A DNA stretch of 64,000 nucleotides from Sulfurovum sp. XGS-02 (GCF_023213175.1 NZ_CP093312.1:806001-870000), one strand, 5' to 3'; numbered from the stretch's first letter, positions 8,869-18,399 are shown. The notes: generated from the sequence alone by a model not told the origin. A program made the numbers and translations.

Positions 8869-9510
8869 CTATTTAAGTATCCTCTTTATCGCTTCCGAAC
8901 AGGTAGTAAGGCCAACAGCGCCTGTTACTGCAACACAAGAACCTTTCTCTATGCATTTGGCTTGTTCAGGTGAAAAGACGACAGTAAAATTTCGGTCAAA
9001 TTTTGCTTTTTTGAGTTCGTTACGTATTTTTCTTGCGAGTGCATCACCATGGGTTTTCCAAATGGAAGTCACTTCGATCTTGTTGGTATCATAACGTTTG
9101 GCTGAACCCAGTGCCATGATGAGCTTTTTGTAACATTTTTTGGCTACTTCTATCTTCACTTTGGTCGTATCTGCAGCATCAATGACAATGTCATAAGGCT
9201 CAAAATCGAACTCTTTTACCCATGCCACGGTCATATGCTGGTGGATGGTCTTGATACCGGGGTAAAGATCTTTGAGACGGTCAACCTTGATCATTCCTAC
9301 TGCGTCTGAACCTATCTGCCTGTTCTGGTTGGTCTCATCATAGATATCATAGTCCAAGATGGTAATGTCACTTATACCTGAACGATAGAGGCAATCAAGC
9401 GCATAAGAACCTACACCACCAACACCTAGAATAAGGATCTTGGCTTCTTGTAACTTTTCAAAATTTTCATCTCCGAAGAGCATGCGGCAACGTTGGAATC
9501 TCATAGCCAT
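8869..9510 (-). CDS. tcdA: ThiF/HesA-family E1-like protein, probable tRNA threonylcarbamoyladenosine dehydratase TcdA
   Basis: The 213-residue protein begins with RFQRCRMLFGDENFEKL, the usual TcdA/CsdL opening. It then shows the nucleotide-binding GVGGVGSYALDCLYRSGI loop and the acidic ILDYDIYDETNQNRQI stretch of MoeB/ThiF enzymes, which adenylate carboxylates. TcdA cyclises t6A37 in ANN-decoding tRNAs to ct6A. The DAADTTKVK segment and the C-terminal GSCVAVTGAVGLTTCSEAIKRIL fit this subfamily. It is shorter than the E. coli enzyme (about 268). The start overlaps the end of surE by ten bases, so the two genes are probably co-translated. Confidence 0.8.
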   Translation of the reverse strand: MAMRFQRCRMLFGDENFEKLQEAKILILGVGGVGSYALDCLYRSGISDITILDYDIYDETNQNRQIGSDAVGMIKVDRLKDLYPGIKTIHQHMTVAWVKEFDFEPYDIVIDAADTTKVKIEVAKKCYKKLIMALGSAKRYDTNKIEVTSIWKTHGDALARKIRNELKKAKFDRNFTVVFSPEQAKCIEKGSCVAVTGAVGLTTCSEAIKRILK

Positions 9511-10280
9511 GCATCCAATGAGCTGATATCATCATAGCTTGTCATATCCAGTTGTACAGGTGTAATAGAAACATAACCATCGTTGATTGCTTCGAAATCT
9601 GTGAGATGACCTTGTGTCTCCATCCAGCCTAAAGCAGGCAGACCAATCCAGTAGTACTCTTTGCCCCGTGGATTATGATGTACTTCAGCATGGTGTGTAT
9701 AGAGACGGTTTCCTGCACGTGTCACTTTAAAACCGTTACACTCTGATGCGGCTATAGGCGGGATATTGATATTTAAAAATTTACGTGAAGGCAGTGGGAA
9801 CTCATTGGCAAATATTTTTTCTACAAGGGTGACGATGCTTTTTTGTGCCAGTTCATATCCGAACTCTTTGATACTCTCACCTTTGTTTTTATAGACCTGA
9901 GAGATGGCAATACCCGGAATACCTTGCAGAACAGCTTCCATTGCAGCAGATGCAGTCCCGGAGTAGGTGATATCTTCACCCATATTTGCACCTATATTGA
10001 TGCCTGAGATAACAATATCCGGTCGCTTCTCTTTAGTAAAAACCTTGTTGAGTGCCAGAAAAACACAATCGGTCGGTGTTCCGTCATCCAGTTTATAAAA
10101 ATCCTTTTCAATCTCTACGAAATTGAGAGGTTTGGTCAGTGTCAGAGAGTGCCCGCATGCTGACTTCTCTGTGGTTGGTGCGACAACACTGACATGCCCT
10201 AAAGGTTTAAGTGCTTCAACCAGTGCTTCCAGTCCTTCAGACTCGAATCCATCATCATTAGTGACTAATATTTGCTTCAT
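9501..10280 (-). CDS. surE: 5'-nucleotidase SurE
   Basis: The 259-residue protein opens with the metal-binding VTNDDGFESEGL, where the two aspartates are the SurE metal ligands. It continues with SGINIGANMGEDITYSGTASAAMEA, both diagnostic. SurE dephosphorylates nucleoside 5'- and 3'-monophosphates and is linked to stationary-phase survival. The length matches the family. It forms a two-gene unit with the overlapping tcdA-like gene and is divergent from greA across a 97-base spacer with a -10 box for each direction. Confidence 0.95.
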   Translation of the reverse strand: MKQILVTNDDGFESEGLEALVEALKPLGHVSVVAPTTEKSACGHSLTLTKPLNFVEIEKDFYKLDDGTPTDCVFLALNKVFTKEKRPDIVISGINIGANMGEDITYSGTASAAMEAVLQGIPGIAISQVYKNKGESIKEFGYELAQKSIVTLVEKIFANEFPLPSRKFLNINIPPIAASECNGFKVTRAGNRLYTHHAEVHHNPRGKEYYWIGLPALGWMETQGHLTDFEAINDGYVSITPVQLDMTSYDDISSLDAWL

Positions 10281-10311
10281 TCTACGTACTTTATTGGATT
10301 ATTTTAGCGCT

Positions 10312-10333
10312 ATTATAACCTTTTTGGTATAAT
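10312..10333. promoter_or_regulatory. Divergent -10 boxes for surE (minus) and greA (plus)
   Basis: The surE-greA spacer holds TATAAT on the minus strand (complement of 10312-10317) and TATAAT on the plus strand (10328-10333). They point in opposite directions toward the two genes. The -35 regions are weak. Their closeness means the two polymerases would compete. Confidence 0.5.
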
Positions 10334-10377
10334 ACCTACAATTTAGAAATGAATTCATTATGTAAAAAGGACCTATC

Positions 10378-10866
10378 GTGCAAAAAGAGCCGATGTTAAA
10401 AGTAACATACAACAAACTTTCAGAAGAACTTGAACACTTGAAATCTGTAGAGAGAGGTGCTATAGCCAAAGTGATAGATGAGGCAAGAGAACTCGGTGAT
10501 CTTAAGGAAAATGCAGAGTATCATGCAGCCAAGGATAAGCAAGGTTTGATGGAAGCACGTATTGCAGAATTGACAGATATCGTAGGCCGTGCACAGGTAG
10601 TAGACCCTTCTACATTACCTCATACTAGAGTGAGTTTCGGATCAACTGTAGAACTGACCGATCAAAATAGCGGTGAAGAGGTACACTATACTATCGTAGG
10701 GGGTACAGAATCAGATCCCTCCAAAGGGTTGATCTCTATTCAGTCTCCTATGGCCCGTGCATTGATAGGTAAAGAGGAGGGCGATGAAGTATCACTTGTA
10801 CTTCCTAGCGGTAAAAAGACATATGATATCGAAGAGATCTCTTATAAAGAGATCATACTCGATTAA
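10378..10866 (+). CDS. greA: Transcription elongation factor GreA
   Basis: This 162-residue protein has the full length of GreA. The N-terminal coiled-coil carries EARELGDLKENAEYHAAKD (about 39-57), with the acidic tip residues that stimulate RNA cleavage in backtracked RNA polymerase. The C-terminal FKBP-like domain includes SPMARALIGKEEGDEV. The start is GTG, preceded by AAAAGGA. The N-terminal MQKEPM is characteristic of epsilonproteobacterial GreA, which supports the GTG over the ATG five codons later. It probably leads a unit with argC, which follows after 11 bases. Confidence 0.96.
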   Translation: MQKEPMLKVTYNKLSEELEHLKSVERGAIAKVIDEARELGDLKENAEYHAAKDKQGLMEARIAELTDIVGRAQVVDPSTLPHTRVSFGSTVELTDQNSGEEVHYTIVGGTESDPSKGLISIQSPMARALIGKEEGDEVSLVLPSGKKTYDIEEISYKEIILD

Positions 10867-10877
10867 GAAGGTATAAG

Positions 10878-11885
10878 ATGGTAAAAGTAGGTGTTGTAGG
10901 AGCCAGTGGATACACAGGGCTTGAACTGGTAAAGATGTTGGTGAATCATGATGGTTTTCAGCTGACCTATCTTGCGACAACGCAGGGAGATACGATGATA
11001 GAAACACTGCATCCTTCTCTGGTCGATGTTATCAGCTTGCCTGTAGAAAAAGCAGATGCCGACTCTGTGGCTGAACGCTGTGAACTTGTCTTCCTGGCCC
11101 TTCCTCATAAAGCCTCTATGGGCTTCGCGAAAAAGCTTTTGGATAAAGGGATTAAAGTCGTTGACCTCTCAGCCGATTATCGTTTGGAACTTGATACGTA
11201 TGAAGCACACTATTGTTCACATGAGGATATAGGGCATTTGGATGATGCGACCTATGCACTGATCGAGTATTACAGAGAAGAGTTGAAAGAAACGAAACTT
11301 GCTGCAGGGCCTGGATGTTATCCTACGGCAACACTGCTGGGTATTTTACCGTTCATACCGTATCTTGATACCTCGGCACCTCTTTTTGTTGATGCAAAGT
11401 CGGGTGTGAGCGGTGCAGGTAAAACACTGAGCGAGACTGCACATTTTGTCACGATCAATGATAATATCTTTGCCTACAACCCGATCAAACACAGACATGC
11501 ACCCGAAATAGCAGAGAAGATAGAAAAAGTACACGGCGCTAAAATGAATGTCAATTTTGTGCCTCATCTTATCCCTGCGACACGGGGTGAACTGGTCTCT
11601 GTCTATGCAACCTTAAAAGAGGATATCGATCCGCTTGAAGTGTTGAAGAAACACTATGCGAACGATCCTTTTATCCGTATCAGAGAGACACCTGTCGATA
11701 TCAAAAGTACGGCAGGAACACACTTTTGTGATATCTTTGCAGCCAAAAACGGCAATGCACTTTTTGTCTCTTCTGCCATAGACAACCTCTTGCGTGGTGC
11801 AAGTTCTCAGGCACTTGTGGCTGCAAATTTGATGTGTGGGTATGATGAAGGTATGGGTATTCCAACGATCGCCTACATTCCATAA
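10878..11885 (+). CDS. argC: N-acetyl-gamma-glutamyl-phosphate reductase ArgC
   Basis: ArgC catalyses the NADPH-dependent reduction of N-acetylglutamyl-5-phosphate in arginine synthesis. The 335-residue protein shows the Rossmann loop GVVGASGYTGLELVKML, the catalytic cysteine in AAGPGCYPTATLLG (about 143-156), SGVSGAGKTLSE and the HRHAPEI histidine region. The length is normal. An AGAAGG ribosome-binding site precedes the ATG. It follows greA closely. No other arg genes are in the window. Confidence 0.96.
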   Translation: MVKVGVVGASGYTGLELVKMLVNHDGFQLTYLATTQGDTMIETLHPSLVDVISLPVEKADADSVAERCELVFLALPHKASMGFAKKLLDKGIKVVDLSADYRLELDTYEAHYCSHEDIGHLDDATYALIEYYREELKETKLAAGPGCYPTATLLGILPFIPYLDTSAPLFVDAKSGVSGAGKTLSETAHFVTINDNIFAYNPIKHRHAPEIAEKIEKVHGAKMNVNFVPHLIPATRGELVSVYATLKEDIDPLEVLKKHYANDPFIRIRETPVDIKSTAGTHFCDIFAAKNGNALFVSSAIDNLLRGASSQALVAANLMCGYDEGMGIPTIAYIP

Positions 11886-11978
11886 ATCTTGCTTGGTGAT
11901 ATTTTTTATTAAAAAAATGATGAGAGAAACAAAGCCTCAATGATGATAAGAGGTAATTTGAAAAATGGAAGGGTAGCA

Positions 11979-12662
11979 ATGCATATAATCAAGGAAAATG
12001 CCTTATTCATTGCTGACTCCCATTACCCCCATCACGGAGATGAATTTTTAGTTTTACTGAAGAAGCTGGAGAGTGGGGAACTACAAACCCCTCAGCTCTT
12101 TTTGATGGGTGACAACTTTGATCTACTCTTTGGACATAATGACTACATACAGACCTTTTCAAAAGAGGCTATAGCGCTTTTACGAATACTTTCACAAAAA
12201 CTTGATATCTACTACTTTGAAGGAAACCATGATTTCTGCCTCAAAGATGTGTTCCCCGATATCCATGTATACAGCAGAGATGAGCAGCCTGTCATGTTTC
12301 AGCTGGAAGAGAAAAATGTGGCGATCTCCCATGGTGACAAATATGCTACAGGATTGGGTTATGACCTCTACTGTAAAATATTACGAAACAAAAAGACACT
12401 GACATTCCTTAAACCTTTTGAAAAGGCTATCATCGATCATCGTATGAATAAGTTGTCAAAAAAACATATCTGTTTTACCTTTCACGGCTTTGAGAAAAGG
12501 GTGGAAGAGATACTGGAACACTATAGTGATGCGGACCTTGTAATAGAAGGCCACTTTCATCAGTGCAAAACACTAGGTAAATATATTTCTTTGCCCTCAT
12601 TGGCATGCCAGGGTATGGTAGGTATCATAGAAGAGGGTGAAATGCACTTTAAGACATTGTAA
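11979..12662 (+). CDS. Calcineurin-like phosphoesterase, LpxH-type UDP-2,3-diacylglucosamine hydrolase
   Basis: Binuclear metallophosphoesterase motifs appear in order: DSHYPHHGDEF, MGDNFDLLF, EGNHDFCL, ISHGDK and EGHFHQCK. This order fits the LpxH family of lipid A synthesis, which cleaves the pyrophosphate of UDP-diacylglucosamine at the inner membrane. LpxH enzymes usually start the first motif with DxH, as here. I take the ATG at 11979 rather than 11940 because GGAAGGG lies seven bases upstream and the homology begins with HIIKENALFIADSH. The stop overlaps the next ATG (TAATG), coupling it to the DedA/YqaA-like gene. Confidence 0.75.
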   Translation: MHIIKENALFIADSHYPHHGDEFLVLLKKLESGELQTPQLFLMGDNFDLLFGHNDYIQTFSKEAIALLRILSQKLDIYYFEGNHDFCLKDVFPDIHVYSRDEQPVMFQLEEKNVAISHGDKYATGLGYDLYCKILRNKKTLTFLKPFEKAIIDHRMNKLSKKHICFTFHGFEKRVEEILEHYSDADLVIEGHFHQCKTLGKYISLPSLACQGMVGIIEEGEMHFKTL

Positions 12663-13084
12663 TGGTTTATATCACACTTTTTGCGGTGGCGTTTCTCTCT
12701 GCCACACTGTTACCATTGGGAAGTGAAGGATTGCTTCTTTACGATATCTCTCAAAATTACTCACTGATACTCTTATGGATCTTTGCAACGCTGGGTAATA
12801 CATTGGGAGCGATGGTGAATTACTGGTTAGGTTTAAAAGGTGAAACTTACCTTGAAGAAAAAGGACACCTTTCAGCACAAAAGATGGAAAAAGCAAGAGG
12901 TTTTTTTGACAGGTATGGAGGTTGGACCCTCCTGTTGTCATGGGCTCCCATTATCGGGGATCCATTGACTTTTATAGCAGGAGTATTACGTTATAAATTT
13001 AAGTGGTTTGCGACTATTGTAGCGGTAGCTAAAGGAACACGTTATGCCATCGTCATCTTTTTAGCAAGCAGTCTGTCCGTATAG
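12662..13084 (+). CDS. YqaA/DedA-type small integral membrane protein
   Basis: The 140-residue protein resembles YqaA-family (SNARE-associated/VTT domain) proteins, with the typical run LPLGSEGLLL, then GNTLGAMVNYWLG, and a later SWAPIIGDPLTFIAG before a terminal hydrophobic helix. VTT-domain proteins are implicated in lipid scrambling or transport, but YqaA itself is uncharacterised. It is translationally coupled to the LpxH-like gene by a one-base TAATG overlap, consistent with an envelope role. Its 3' end overlaps the convergent DUF3817 gene by 43 bases. Confidence 0.8.
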   Translation: MVYITLFAVAFLSATLLPLGSEGLLLYDISQNYSLILLWIFATLGNTLGAMVNYWLGLKGETYLEEKGHLSAQKMEKARGFFDRYGGWTLLLSWAPIIGDPLTFIAGVLRYKFKWFATIVAVAKGTRYAIVIFLASSLSV

Positions 13085-13335
13085 AACGAACCAAATGGGA
13101 TCAGTGACAAGAATGAGTAGAGTCCTGTTGCCTTCAAACTAAAACCGGCTTCTCTCTTCGCTTCAATGATCTGGTAGATAAAAGCAAATACGAGCAGACC
13201 GTGCAGCATACCTACGATTTTAGTGGCTATAGGGTAGCCAAAACTATATTTCAAAGGCATAGCGATGAAGATCAGGATGATAAATGAGATTCCTTCTATT
13301 TTGTTGATCAAACGGAACTTTTGTAATTCAGACAT
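13042..13335 (-). CDS. DUF3817 family membrane protein
   Basis: This 97-residue protein has the DUF3817 pattern: an N-terminal RLINKIEGISFIILIFIAMPLKY helix, the GMLHGLLVFAFIYQI helix, and a third helix ending at SLIPFGSFYTDRLL. The function is unknown. A clear AGGAGA ribosome-binding site precedes the ATG. Its last 14 codons overlap the end of the convergent YqaA-like gene, so both C-termini are encoded by the same DNA. Confidence 0.85.
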   Translation of the reverse strand: MSELQKFRLINKIEGISFIILIFIAMPLKYSFGYPIATKIVGMLHGLLVFAFIYQIIEAKREAGFSLKATGLYSFLSLIPFGSFYTDRLLAKKMTMA

Positions 13336-13434
13336 ATAGTCTCCTAATTATGTTTTTTGTGAGTATATCAGAAGAAGTTTAACAATCATAGTTTTTAAGC
13401 TATAATGATTTATCGATATGAAAAGGAGATTAAG

Positions 13435-14115
13435 ATGCAAACTGAAACGTTAGATGACAAAAACATTCCGGAGTATGATTTTGATATCATAGAGATGATC
13501 AAAGCAGGTTTTAAACGTATAGAAGGTGTCAAGGGCATCTTTCTGGCTGCATTTGCTGTCTATGTGGTTGTCTCTGTGATCGTCCAGGTTATCTTAGGCA
13601 CTGTTTTCCCTTCTCCGCCACCTCCGGCTGAACCAAATTATCTGAACCAGATGATCGTGACTATTTTGAGTTATCCGGTACTTATGCCGCTTATTGTAGG
13701 TATTATCATGCTTGCTATCCACTACTCACGAGGAGAGCCTTTAGCGTTTCAATCTATATTTAATTACTATCATCTTACGGGTAGACTGTCATTAGCTGCA
13801 CTACTCATCTATATTATGACGGTGATAGGTTTTGTACTGCTTATTCTTCCGGGTATCTATTTGAGTATCGCCTATGTCTTTACTTTACCGCTTATAGCAG
13901 ATAAAGGAATGGATATCTGGGAAGCAATGGAGCTTTCCAGAAAAACGGTCACGAAACACTGGTTCAAGGTTTTTGGCCTCTTCTTTCTACTAAGTCTGAT
14001 TATGGCACTGGGAGCATTGGCACTGGGTATCGGCCTTATCTGGGCAGTGCCATTGTTATTTGTGACACTTTACGGATTGCTCTATCCGTTGATCTTTGAT
14101 GGTATCAATGTTTAA
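13435..14115 (+). CDS. Hypothetical multi-pass membrane protein, YciC/DUF975-like architecture
   Basis: A 226-residue protein with a soluble N-terminus (DDKNIPEYDFDIIEMIKAGFKR) and about five hydrophobic helices. It includes VIGFVLLILPGIYLSIAY, typical of membrane proteins with a glycerophosphoryl-diester-phosphodiesterase-type or YciC-like membrane domain (the PGIY-L-x-x-x-Y signature). I use the ATG at 13435 because AAAAGGAG lies six bases upstream. The earlier ATG at 13405 has no ribosome-binding site. No function is assigned. Confidence 0.7.
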   Translation: MQTETLDDKNIPEYDFDIIEMIKAGFKRIEGVKGIFLAAFAVYVVVSVIVQVILGTVFPSPPPPAEPNYLNQMIVTILSYPVLMPLIVGIIMLAIHYSRGEPLAFQSIFNYYHLTGRLSLAALLIYIMTVIGFVLLILPGIYLSIAYVFTLPLIADKGMDIWEAMELSRKTVTKHWFKVFGLFFLLSLIMALGALALGIGLIWAVPLLFVTLYGLLYPLIFDGINV

Positions 14116-14163
14116 ATAGAAGCAGAGGGTCTCCGGTCATACTGCGAGGCCTTTGAAGTGATG

Positions 14164-15081
14164 TTATCCTATCAAATCCGAACAGAGATCAAAACGGTTG
14201 TGTGTCATCAAGTGCACTTTTCCATGGATATCCATCATCTCATCAAAGATACGCTTCGAAAGGGCAAATCCTACTTCCTGCTCTTTTTCTTCTCCGTCCA
14301 TCGCTGCAAGGTTCATCTCATCTATAATGTCTTTAGGCACAGAGATACCAGGGACCTTGTCATCAATGAAGTTGGCTGTTTTTGCCCTTACGATAGGGAA
14401 CTGTCCTAGTACAAGCTGGGCTTCTTTTGCTGTATCACGTATACTCAGTGCTTTGGCCTCTTCAAAAAGCGCTAAGAGTTCTTTGGCATTTTCTAGAGTA
14501 TAGACCGGCTGGGTGATGATGGCGCGTGCACCGTAATTGAGTTTTTTGAGCATACGTTTTTTCAGGCTGTTCATATCTTTTGCAGTCGCATTGCTCACAG
14601 CAAATGGATAGATAGGTTTAGGTGCGGGATTTAACGGCTTATTGCTGTAGTCGACCCCTTTGTTGAGGTGGTAGATGATACTCAAAAGCAGGGTAGAATC
14701 ACGCTCCAGAACACCTTTAACCTCCGGTTGGTCTGAAAGCTTCGCCGGATCTCCGGTCAGTGCCAGTATACAGCGAAGGTCGAAGTCATTGGCTCCAAGA
14801 AGGCTTGATTGCAGTGAGAGCTTGTTTTTGTCTCTCATACTCATTGTCGCAATGACAGGCTTTCCAAATGTCTGCTGTACTTTGATGGCAGAGAGTACCC
14901 CTGACATTTTCAGTTTTGCCAAAGGGTTGTCCGTACATGAAAAACCTGTGACTTTGTTTTGTAGATCGTGTTTTTTAATGTCGGCTATGATGCCATCTAT
15001 GGAGGCTCCGTGAGGAGGGTTTATCTCCACCGTAATGAACTTCTTATCGTTACAAAGAATGTCGCAAAATTTTTCAAACAT
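14164..15081 (-). CDS. metF: Methylenetetrahydrofolate reductase MetF-like
   Basis: This 305-residue TIM-barrel flavoprotein reduces 5,10-methylene-THF to 5-methyl-THF for methionine synthesis. Visible family features are an N-terminal TVEINPPHGAS, GFSCTDNPLAKLKMS, then ILALTGDPAK, YPFAVSN, GARAIITQPVYTLENAKELL and the late VPGISVPKDIIDEM. The length is near the bacterial norm of about 290. It is divergent from serB, with about 120 AT-rich bases between them. A homocysteine-thiol-forming OAH sulfhydrylase-type gene occurs much later, at 60 kb. Confidence 0.9.
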   Translation of the reverse strand: MFEKFCDILCNDKKFITVEINPPHGASIDGIIADIKKHDLQNKVTGFSCTDNPLAKLKMSGVLSAIKVQQTFGKPVIATMSMRDKNKLSLQSSLLGANDFDLRCILALTGDPAKLSDQPEVKGVLERDSTLLLSIIYHLNKGVDYSNKPLNPAPKPIYPFAVSNATAKDMNSLKKRMLKKLNYGARAIITQPVYTLENAKELLALFEEAKALSIRDTAKEAQLVLGQFPIVRAKTANFIDDKVPGISVPKDIIDEMNLAAMDGEEKEQEVGFALSKRIFDEMMDIHGKVHLMTHNRFDLCSDLIG

Positions 15082-15114
15082 GAATATACTCTTTATAGTT
15101 ATAGTTTAATTAGT

Positions 15115-15120
15115 TATAAT
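15115..15120 (+). promoter_or_regulatory. Putative -10 box upstream of serB
   Basis: A TATAAT hexamer lies in the metF-serB divergent spacer, 80 bases upstream of serB. There is no clear -35 box. An AGGGATT ribosome-binding site follows close to the serB ATG. Confidence 0.35.
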
Positions 15121-15200
15121 TCTACCTAAATAATGCATAGAGGGTTATTACAGAATGACCAAAGCATAATATATTAACAAATATTAATTAGGGATTATAA

Positions 15201-15833
15201 ATGAGTAAACTGGCTGTATTTGATTTTGATTCAACACTGATGGATGGTGAGACCATTGATTTTCTTGCAGCGCCCCTTGGACTTGAAGCTCAGGTGGCAG
15301 CGATCACTGAAAGAGCCATGGCAGGTGAATTGGATTTCTATAAATCTCTTAGAGCAAGGGTAGCCCTGCTTGAAGGTTTGGAAGAGGAGAAAGTCAACAG
15401 TATCTGCGGTGATCTTCCTATGATGCCCGGTGCGCAAGAAGTAGTAACAGGGCTCAAAGAGAGAGGGTATACGGTGGTCTGTTTCTCAGGAGGGTTTAGA
15501 AATGCTACAAAGCCTGCATGTGAGAAACTGGGGGTGAATGCAGACTTTTCTAATTTTTTACATGCTGAAAATGGTGTACTTACCGGACAGGTAGGCGGAG
15601 AGATGATGTACAGCAATGCCAAGGGTGATATGATTACCCGTATGCAGGGACTGCTTGGTGTAGGACGTGAAGATACACTGGTTGTAGGTGATGGAGCAAA
15701 TGATCTCAGTATGTTCGCCCATGCAGATACACGTGTGGCATTTTGTGCAAAACCTATACTGAAAGAGGCAGCGACACATTGTGTGGATGAGAAAGACCTC
15801 ACTCAGATACTTCAGATAGTAGACTCGATCTAA
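15201..15833 (+). CDS. serB: Phosphoserine phosphatase SerB
   Basis: This HAD-superfamily phosphatase performs the last step of serine synthesis. At 210 residues it is full length for the single-domain form. Motif I is FDFDSTLMDGETIDFLA, with the nucleophile and acid aspartates. Motif II is VCFSGGFRNAT, and motif IV is VVGDGANDLSM. The stop overlaps the start of the downstream ABC exporter gene (TAATG), so the two are co-translated although their functions look unrelated. Confidence 0.93.
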   Translation: MSKLAVFDFDSTLMDGETIDFLAAPLGLEAQVAAITERAMAGELDFYKSLRARVALLEGLEEEKVNSICGDLPMMPGAQEVVTGLKERGYTVVCFSGGFRNATKPACEKLGVNADFSNFLHAENGVLTGQVGGEMMYSNAKGDMITRMQGLLGVGREDTLVVGDGANDLSMFAHADTRVAFCAKPILKEAATHCVDEKDLTQILQIVDSI

Positions 15834-17599
15834 TGCAAAACAACAGTTGCAGTATCAAAGGCATTGTACGACAACTGTTCGACTACAAAAAAGCTGTCCT
15901 CTTAGGCAATCTGCTTGCACTGCTCTCTACACTGCTTGTCGTTATTATCCCGCTTTTTATACCAATTCTTGTAGATGAGCTTTTACTGGGGCAGGATCAC
16001 GGGTTCATCAGCTGGATATCTGAATATCTCTTTACTTCGGACACCAAAGGGTATGTACTCTTTGTCTTGGCCCTTATTATCTTTCTTCGTGTTTCCAGCG
16101 TACTTCTGGGTATTATGCAAAGCAGGATCTTTACGATCATATCAAAAAACATTACTTACAAAATGAGAGAGTCCTTACTGAAGCATCTTAAAAATGTTTC
16201 ACTCAAAGAGTATGAGACAATGCGTGTCGGAGCGGTGACCTCCAAATTGGTGACAGATGTGGAGACGATAGACGGATTTGTCAGCAGTACCATTTCTAAA
16301 TTTATCATCGCCTCTTTTGTACTGCTTTTTTCCGCGGCGGTACTGCTGTGGATCCATTGGCAGCTTGCCTTGTTTATTTTGATCACCAATCCCATCGTGG
16401 TCTTTTTTACTGCCAAACTGGCTCGAAATATCGGTAAGCTCAAAAAAGAAGAAAACAAGGCGGTGGAACTCTTTCAGTCTGCGTTGAATGAAACGTTGGA
16501 ACTCTTTCATCAGATACGTGCGGCAAATAAAGAAGCATATTTCTTTGACAAGAGTGAAATGAAAGCTAGGGAACTCAAAGAGCATGCTATCGCATACGGT
16601 TATAAGAGTGAAGCGGCAATGAAATACTCCTATCTGGTCTTCCTAAGTGGGTATGAAGTTTTCAGGGCAGTCAGTATCCTGGCTGTGGCATACTCTGACC
16701 TCTCCGTGGGGTTGATGCTCGCTATTTTTTCATACCTGTGGGTAATGGTAACACCAACACAGGATATTATCAATTTTCAGTATGCACTTTCTACAGCCAA
16801 GGCCGCCTGTGCACGTATCAACAGTATCTATAAAATGGAACAAGAACCGCAAAGAGAAGAGTTGAAGGATCCTTTTGTTTCCCAACATGCCATTGATATA
16901 GAGGTGAAGGACCTTTCATTCTCCTATCAGAAGAACAAAAAAATATTAACTAATATAAACATGCATATCAAACAAGGTTCAAAGGTCGCCATAGTCGGTG
17001 CCAGCGGTTCCGGAAAGACAACACTCTCTAACATACTTGTCGGTTTTTATCCATTGGATGAGGGTGAGATCATCTATGGCAGTGTATCGAACAAAGCATT
17101 GAAACTTTCTACAATACGGGAAAATATTCATCTCATCTTGCAACATCCTAAACTCTTTAATGATACAATGTTGTTTAATCTAACGTTAGGCAAAGTATAT
17201 AGTGAGGATGCAGTGCAAAAAGCACTTGAGATCGCACAGCTTACAGATGTCATAGAACGTTTAGATCTGGGACTTGATACGCTGGTCGGGAAAGACGGTA
17301 TCAAGCTCAGTGGAGGGCAGCGACAAAGAGTGGCTATAGCAAGGATGATCCTGGCTGATCCCAAAGTGGTGATCTTTGATGAATCAACCTCGGCTTTAGA
17401 TGTGCATACAGAAATGAAACTGTTTGAAGCACTGCATGACTTTTTGTCTCAAAAGACGGTGATCACTATCGCACACAGACTCAGTACGATTAAAAGCGCA
17501 GAGTTCATTTATGTGTTGGAAGATGGTGAAGTGGTTGATAGTGGTACACCAAAAGCACTATTGGCAAAAGATGAGAGCTATTTTTCCAGCATGGTTTAA
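15833..17599 (+). CDS. ABC exporter, fused permease-ATPase (MsbA/lipid or drug exporter type)
   Basis: The 588-residue protein is a half transporter. The N-terminal ABC exporter membrane domain (about 1-310) has six helices. The ATPase domain follows, with Walker A GASGSGKTTLSN near 389-400, signature KLSGGQRQRVAIAR near 492, Walker B VVIFDES and switch IAHRLST. It would act as a homodimer at the inner membrane. The substrate cannot be told from sequence. Lipid or multidrug export is typical for this layout. It is coupled to serB by a one-base overlap, and uppP follows 12 bases later. Confidence 0.9.
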   Translation: MQNNSCSIKGIVRQLFDYKKAVLLGNLLALLSTLLVVIIPLFIPILVDELLLGQDHGFISWISEYLFTSDTKGYVLFVLALIIFLRVSSVLLGIMQSRIFTIISKNITYKMRESLLKHLKNVSLKEYETMRVGAVTSKLVTDVETIDGFVSSTISKFIIASFVLLFSAAVLLWIHWQLALFILITNPIVVFFTAKLARNIGKLKKEENKAVELFQSALNETLELFHQIRAANKEAYFFDKSEMKARELKEHAIAYGYKSEAAMKYSYLVFLSGYEVFRAVSILAVAYSDLSVGLMLAIFSYLWVMVTPTQDIINFQYALSTAKAACARINSIYKMEQEPQREELKDPFVSQHAIDIEVKDLSFSYQKNKKILTNINMHIKQGSKVAIVGASGSGKTTLSNILVGFYPLDEGEIIYGSVSNKALKLSTIRENIHLILQHPKLFNDTMLFNLTLGKVYSEDAVQKALEIAQLTDVIERLDLGLDTLVGKDGIKLSGGQRQRVAIARMILADPKVVIFDESTSALDVHTEMKLFEALHDFLSQKTVITIAHRLSTIKSAEFIYVLEDGEVVDSGTPKALLAKDESYFSSMV

Positions 17600-17611
17600 A
17601 AAAGGTATACA

Positions 17612-18376
17612 TTGGATATTTTTCAAGCGATAATCATAGGTATTATCGAAGGTTTTACAGAGTTTCTGCCTATTTCATCTACAGGGCATATGATCGTTGC
17701 CAGTAAGTTCCTGGGTGTTTCCCAGGATGCACTGACCAAAGCATATGAGGTCATTATCCAGTTTGCTGCCATTATGGCCGTGATGCTCATCTATAAAGAA
17801 AAAATCACTTTCAAGAAAATAGCACTTTGGCAAAAACTTTTTGTTGCTTTTTTACCTTTGGCCATCGTAGGCTACCTCTTCAAAGATCAGATCAAAACAC
17901 TTTTTACTGTTGAGGTTGTGGCATGGATGTTCATTATCGGTGGGCTTGTTTTTCTTCTGCTTGAGTATTTTTACAAAGAAAAAGAGTGGCATGTCTCAGA
18001 CGTGGAAGCGGTCAGTTACACACAGGCTCTCTGGATTGGTATTGCCCAGATATTTTCACTGATTCCAGGTACAAGCAGAGCAGGGGCCACCATTGTGGGC
18101 GGGTTGTTGGTAGGTATGGACAGAAAAGCATCTGCAGAGTTCTCTTTTTTACTTGCGATCCCTGTGATGGCAGCAGTGACAGGGTATGACTTGCTCAAAC
18201 ACTATCAGGATTTTGCAGATGCTAACTGGGGAGCATTTCTTGCAGGATTCATTACGGCGTTTATTGTAGCTTATTTGACGATCAAGCTTTTTCTGGCATT
18301 TATTCAACGTTTTACGTTTGTGGCGTTCGGTATCTATAGGATACTTTTTGGAGTCGTTTTATTGATATTCATTTAA
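17612..18376 (+). CDS. uppP: Undecaprenyl-diphosphatase UppP (BacA)
   Basis: This integral membrane enzyme recycles undecaprenyl pyrophosphate to the monophosphate for peptidoglycan and O-antigen synthesis. The 254-residue protein has both active-site motifs: [15 protein letters not shown] near 15-29 and the [10 protein letters not shown] motif near 154-163. It has about eight hydrophobic helices. The start is TTG, with an AAAAAAGG just upstream. No in-frame ATG precedes the first conserved motif. Confidence 0.95.
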   Translation: MDIFQAIIIGIIEGFTEFLPISSTGHMIVASKFLGVSQDALTKAYEVIIQFAAIMAVMLIYKEKITFKKIALWQKLFVAFLPLAIVGYLFKDQIKTLFTVEVVAWMFIIGGLVFLLLEYFYKEKEWHVSDVEAVSYTQALWIGIAQIFSLIPGTSRAGATIVGGLLVGMDRKASAEFSFLLAIPVMAAVTGYDLLKHYQDFADANWGAFLAGFITAFIVAYLTIKLFLAFIQRFTFVAFGIYRILFGVVLLIFI

Positions 18377-18399
18377 AGTGAAAATATATCTGAATTTAT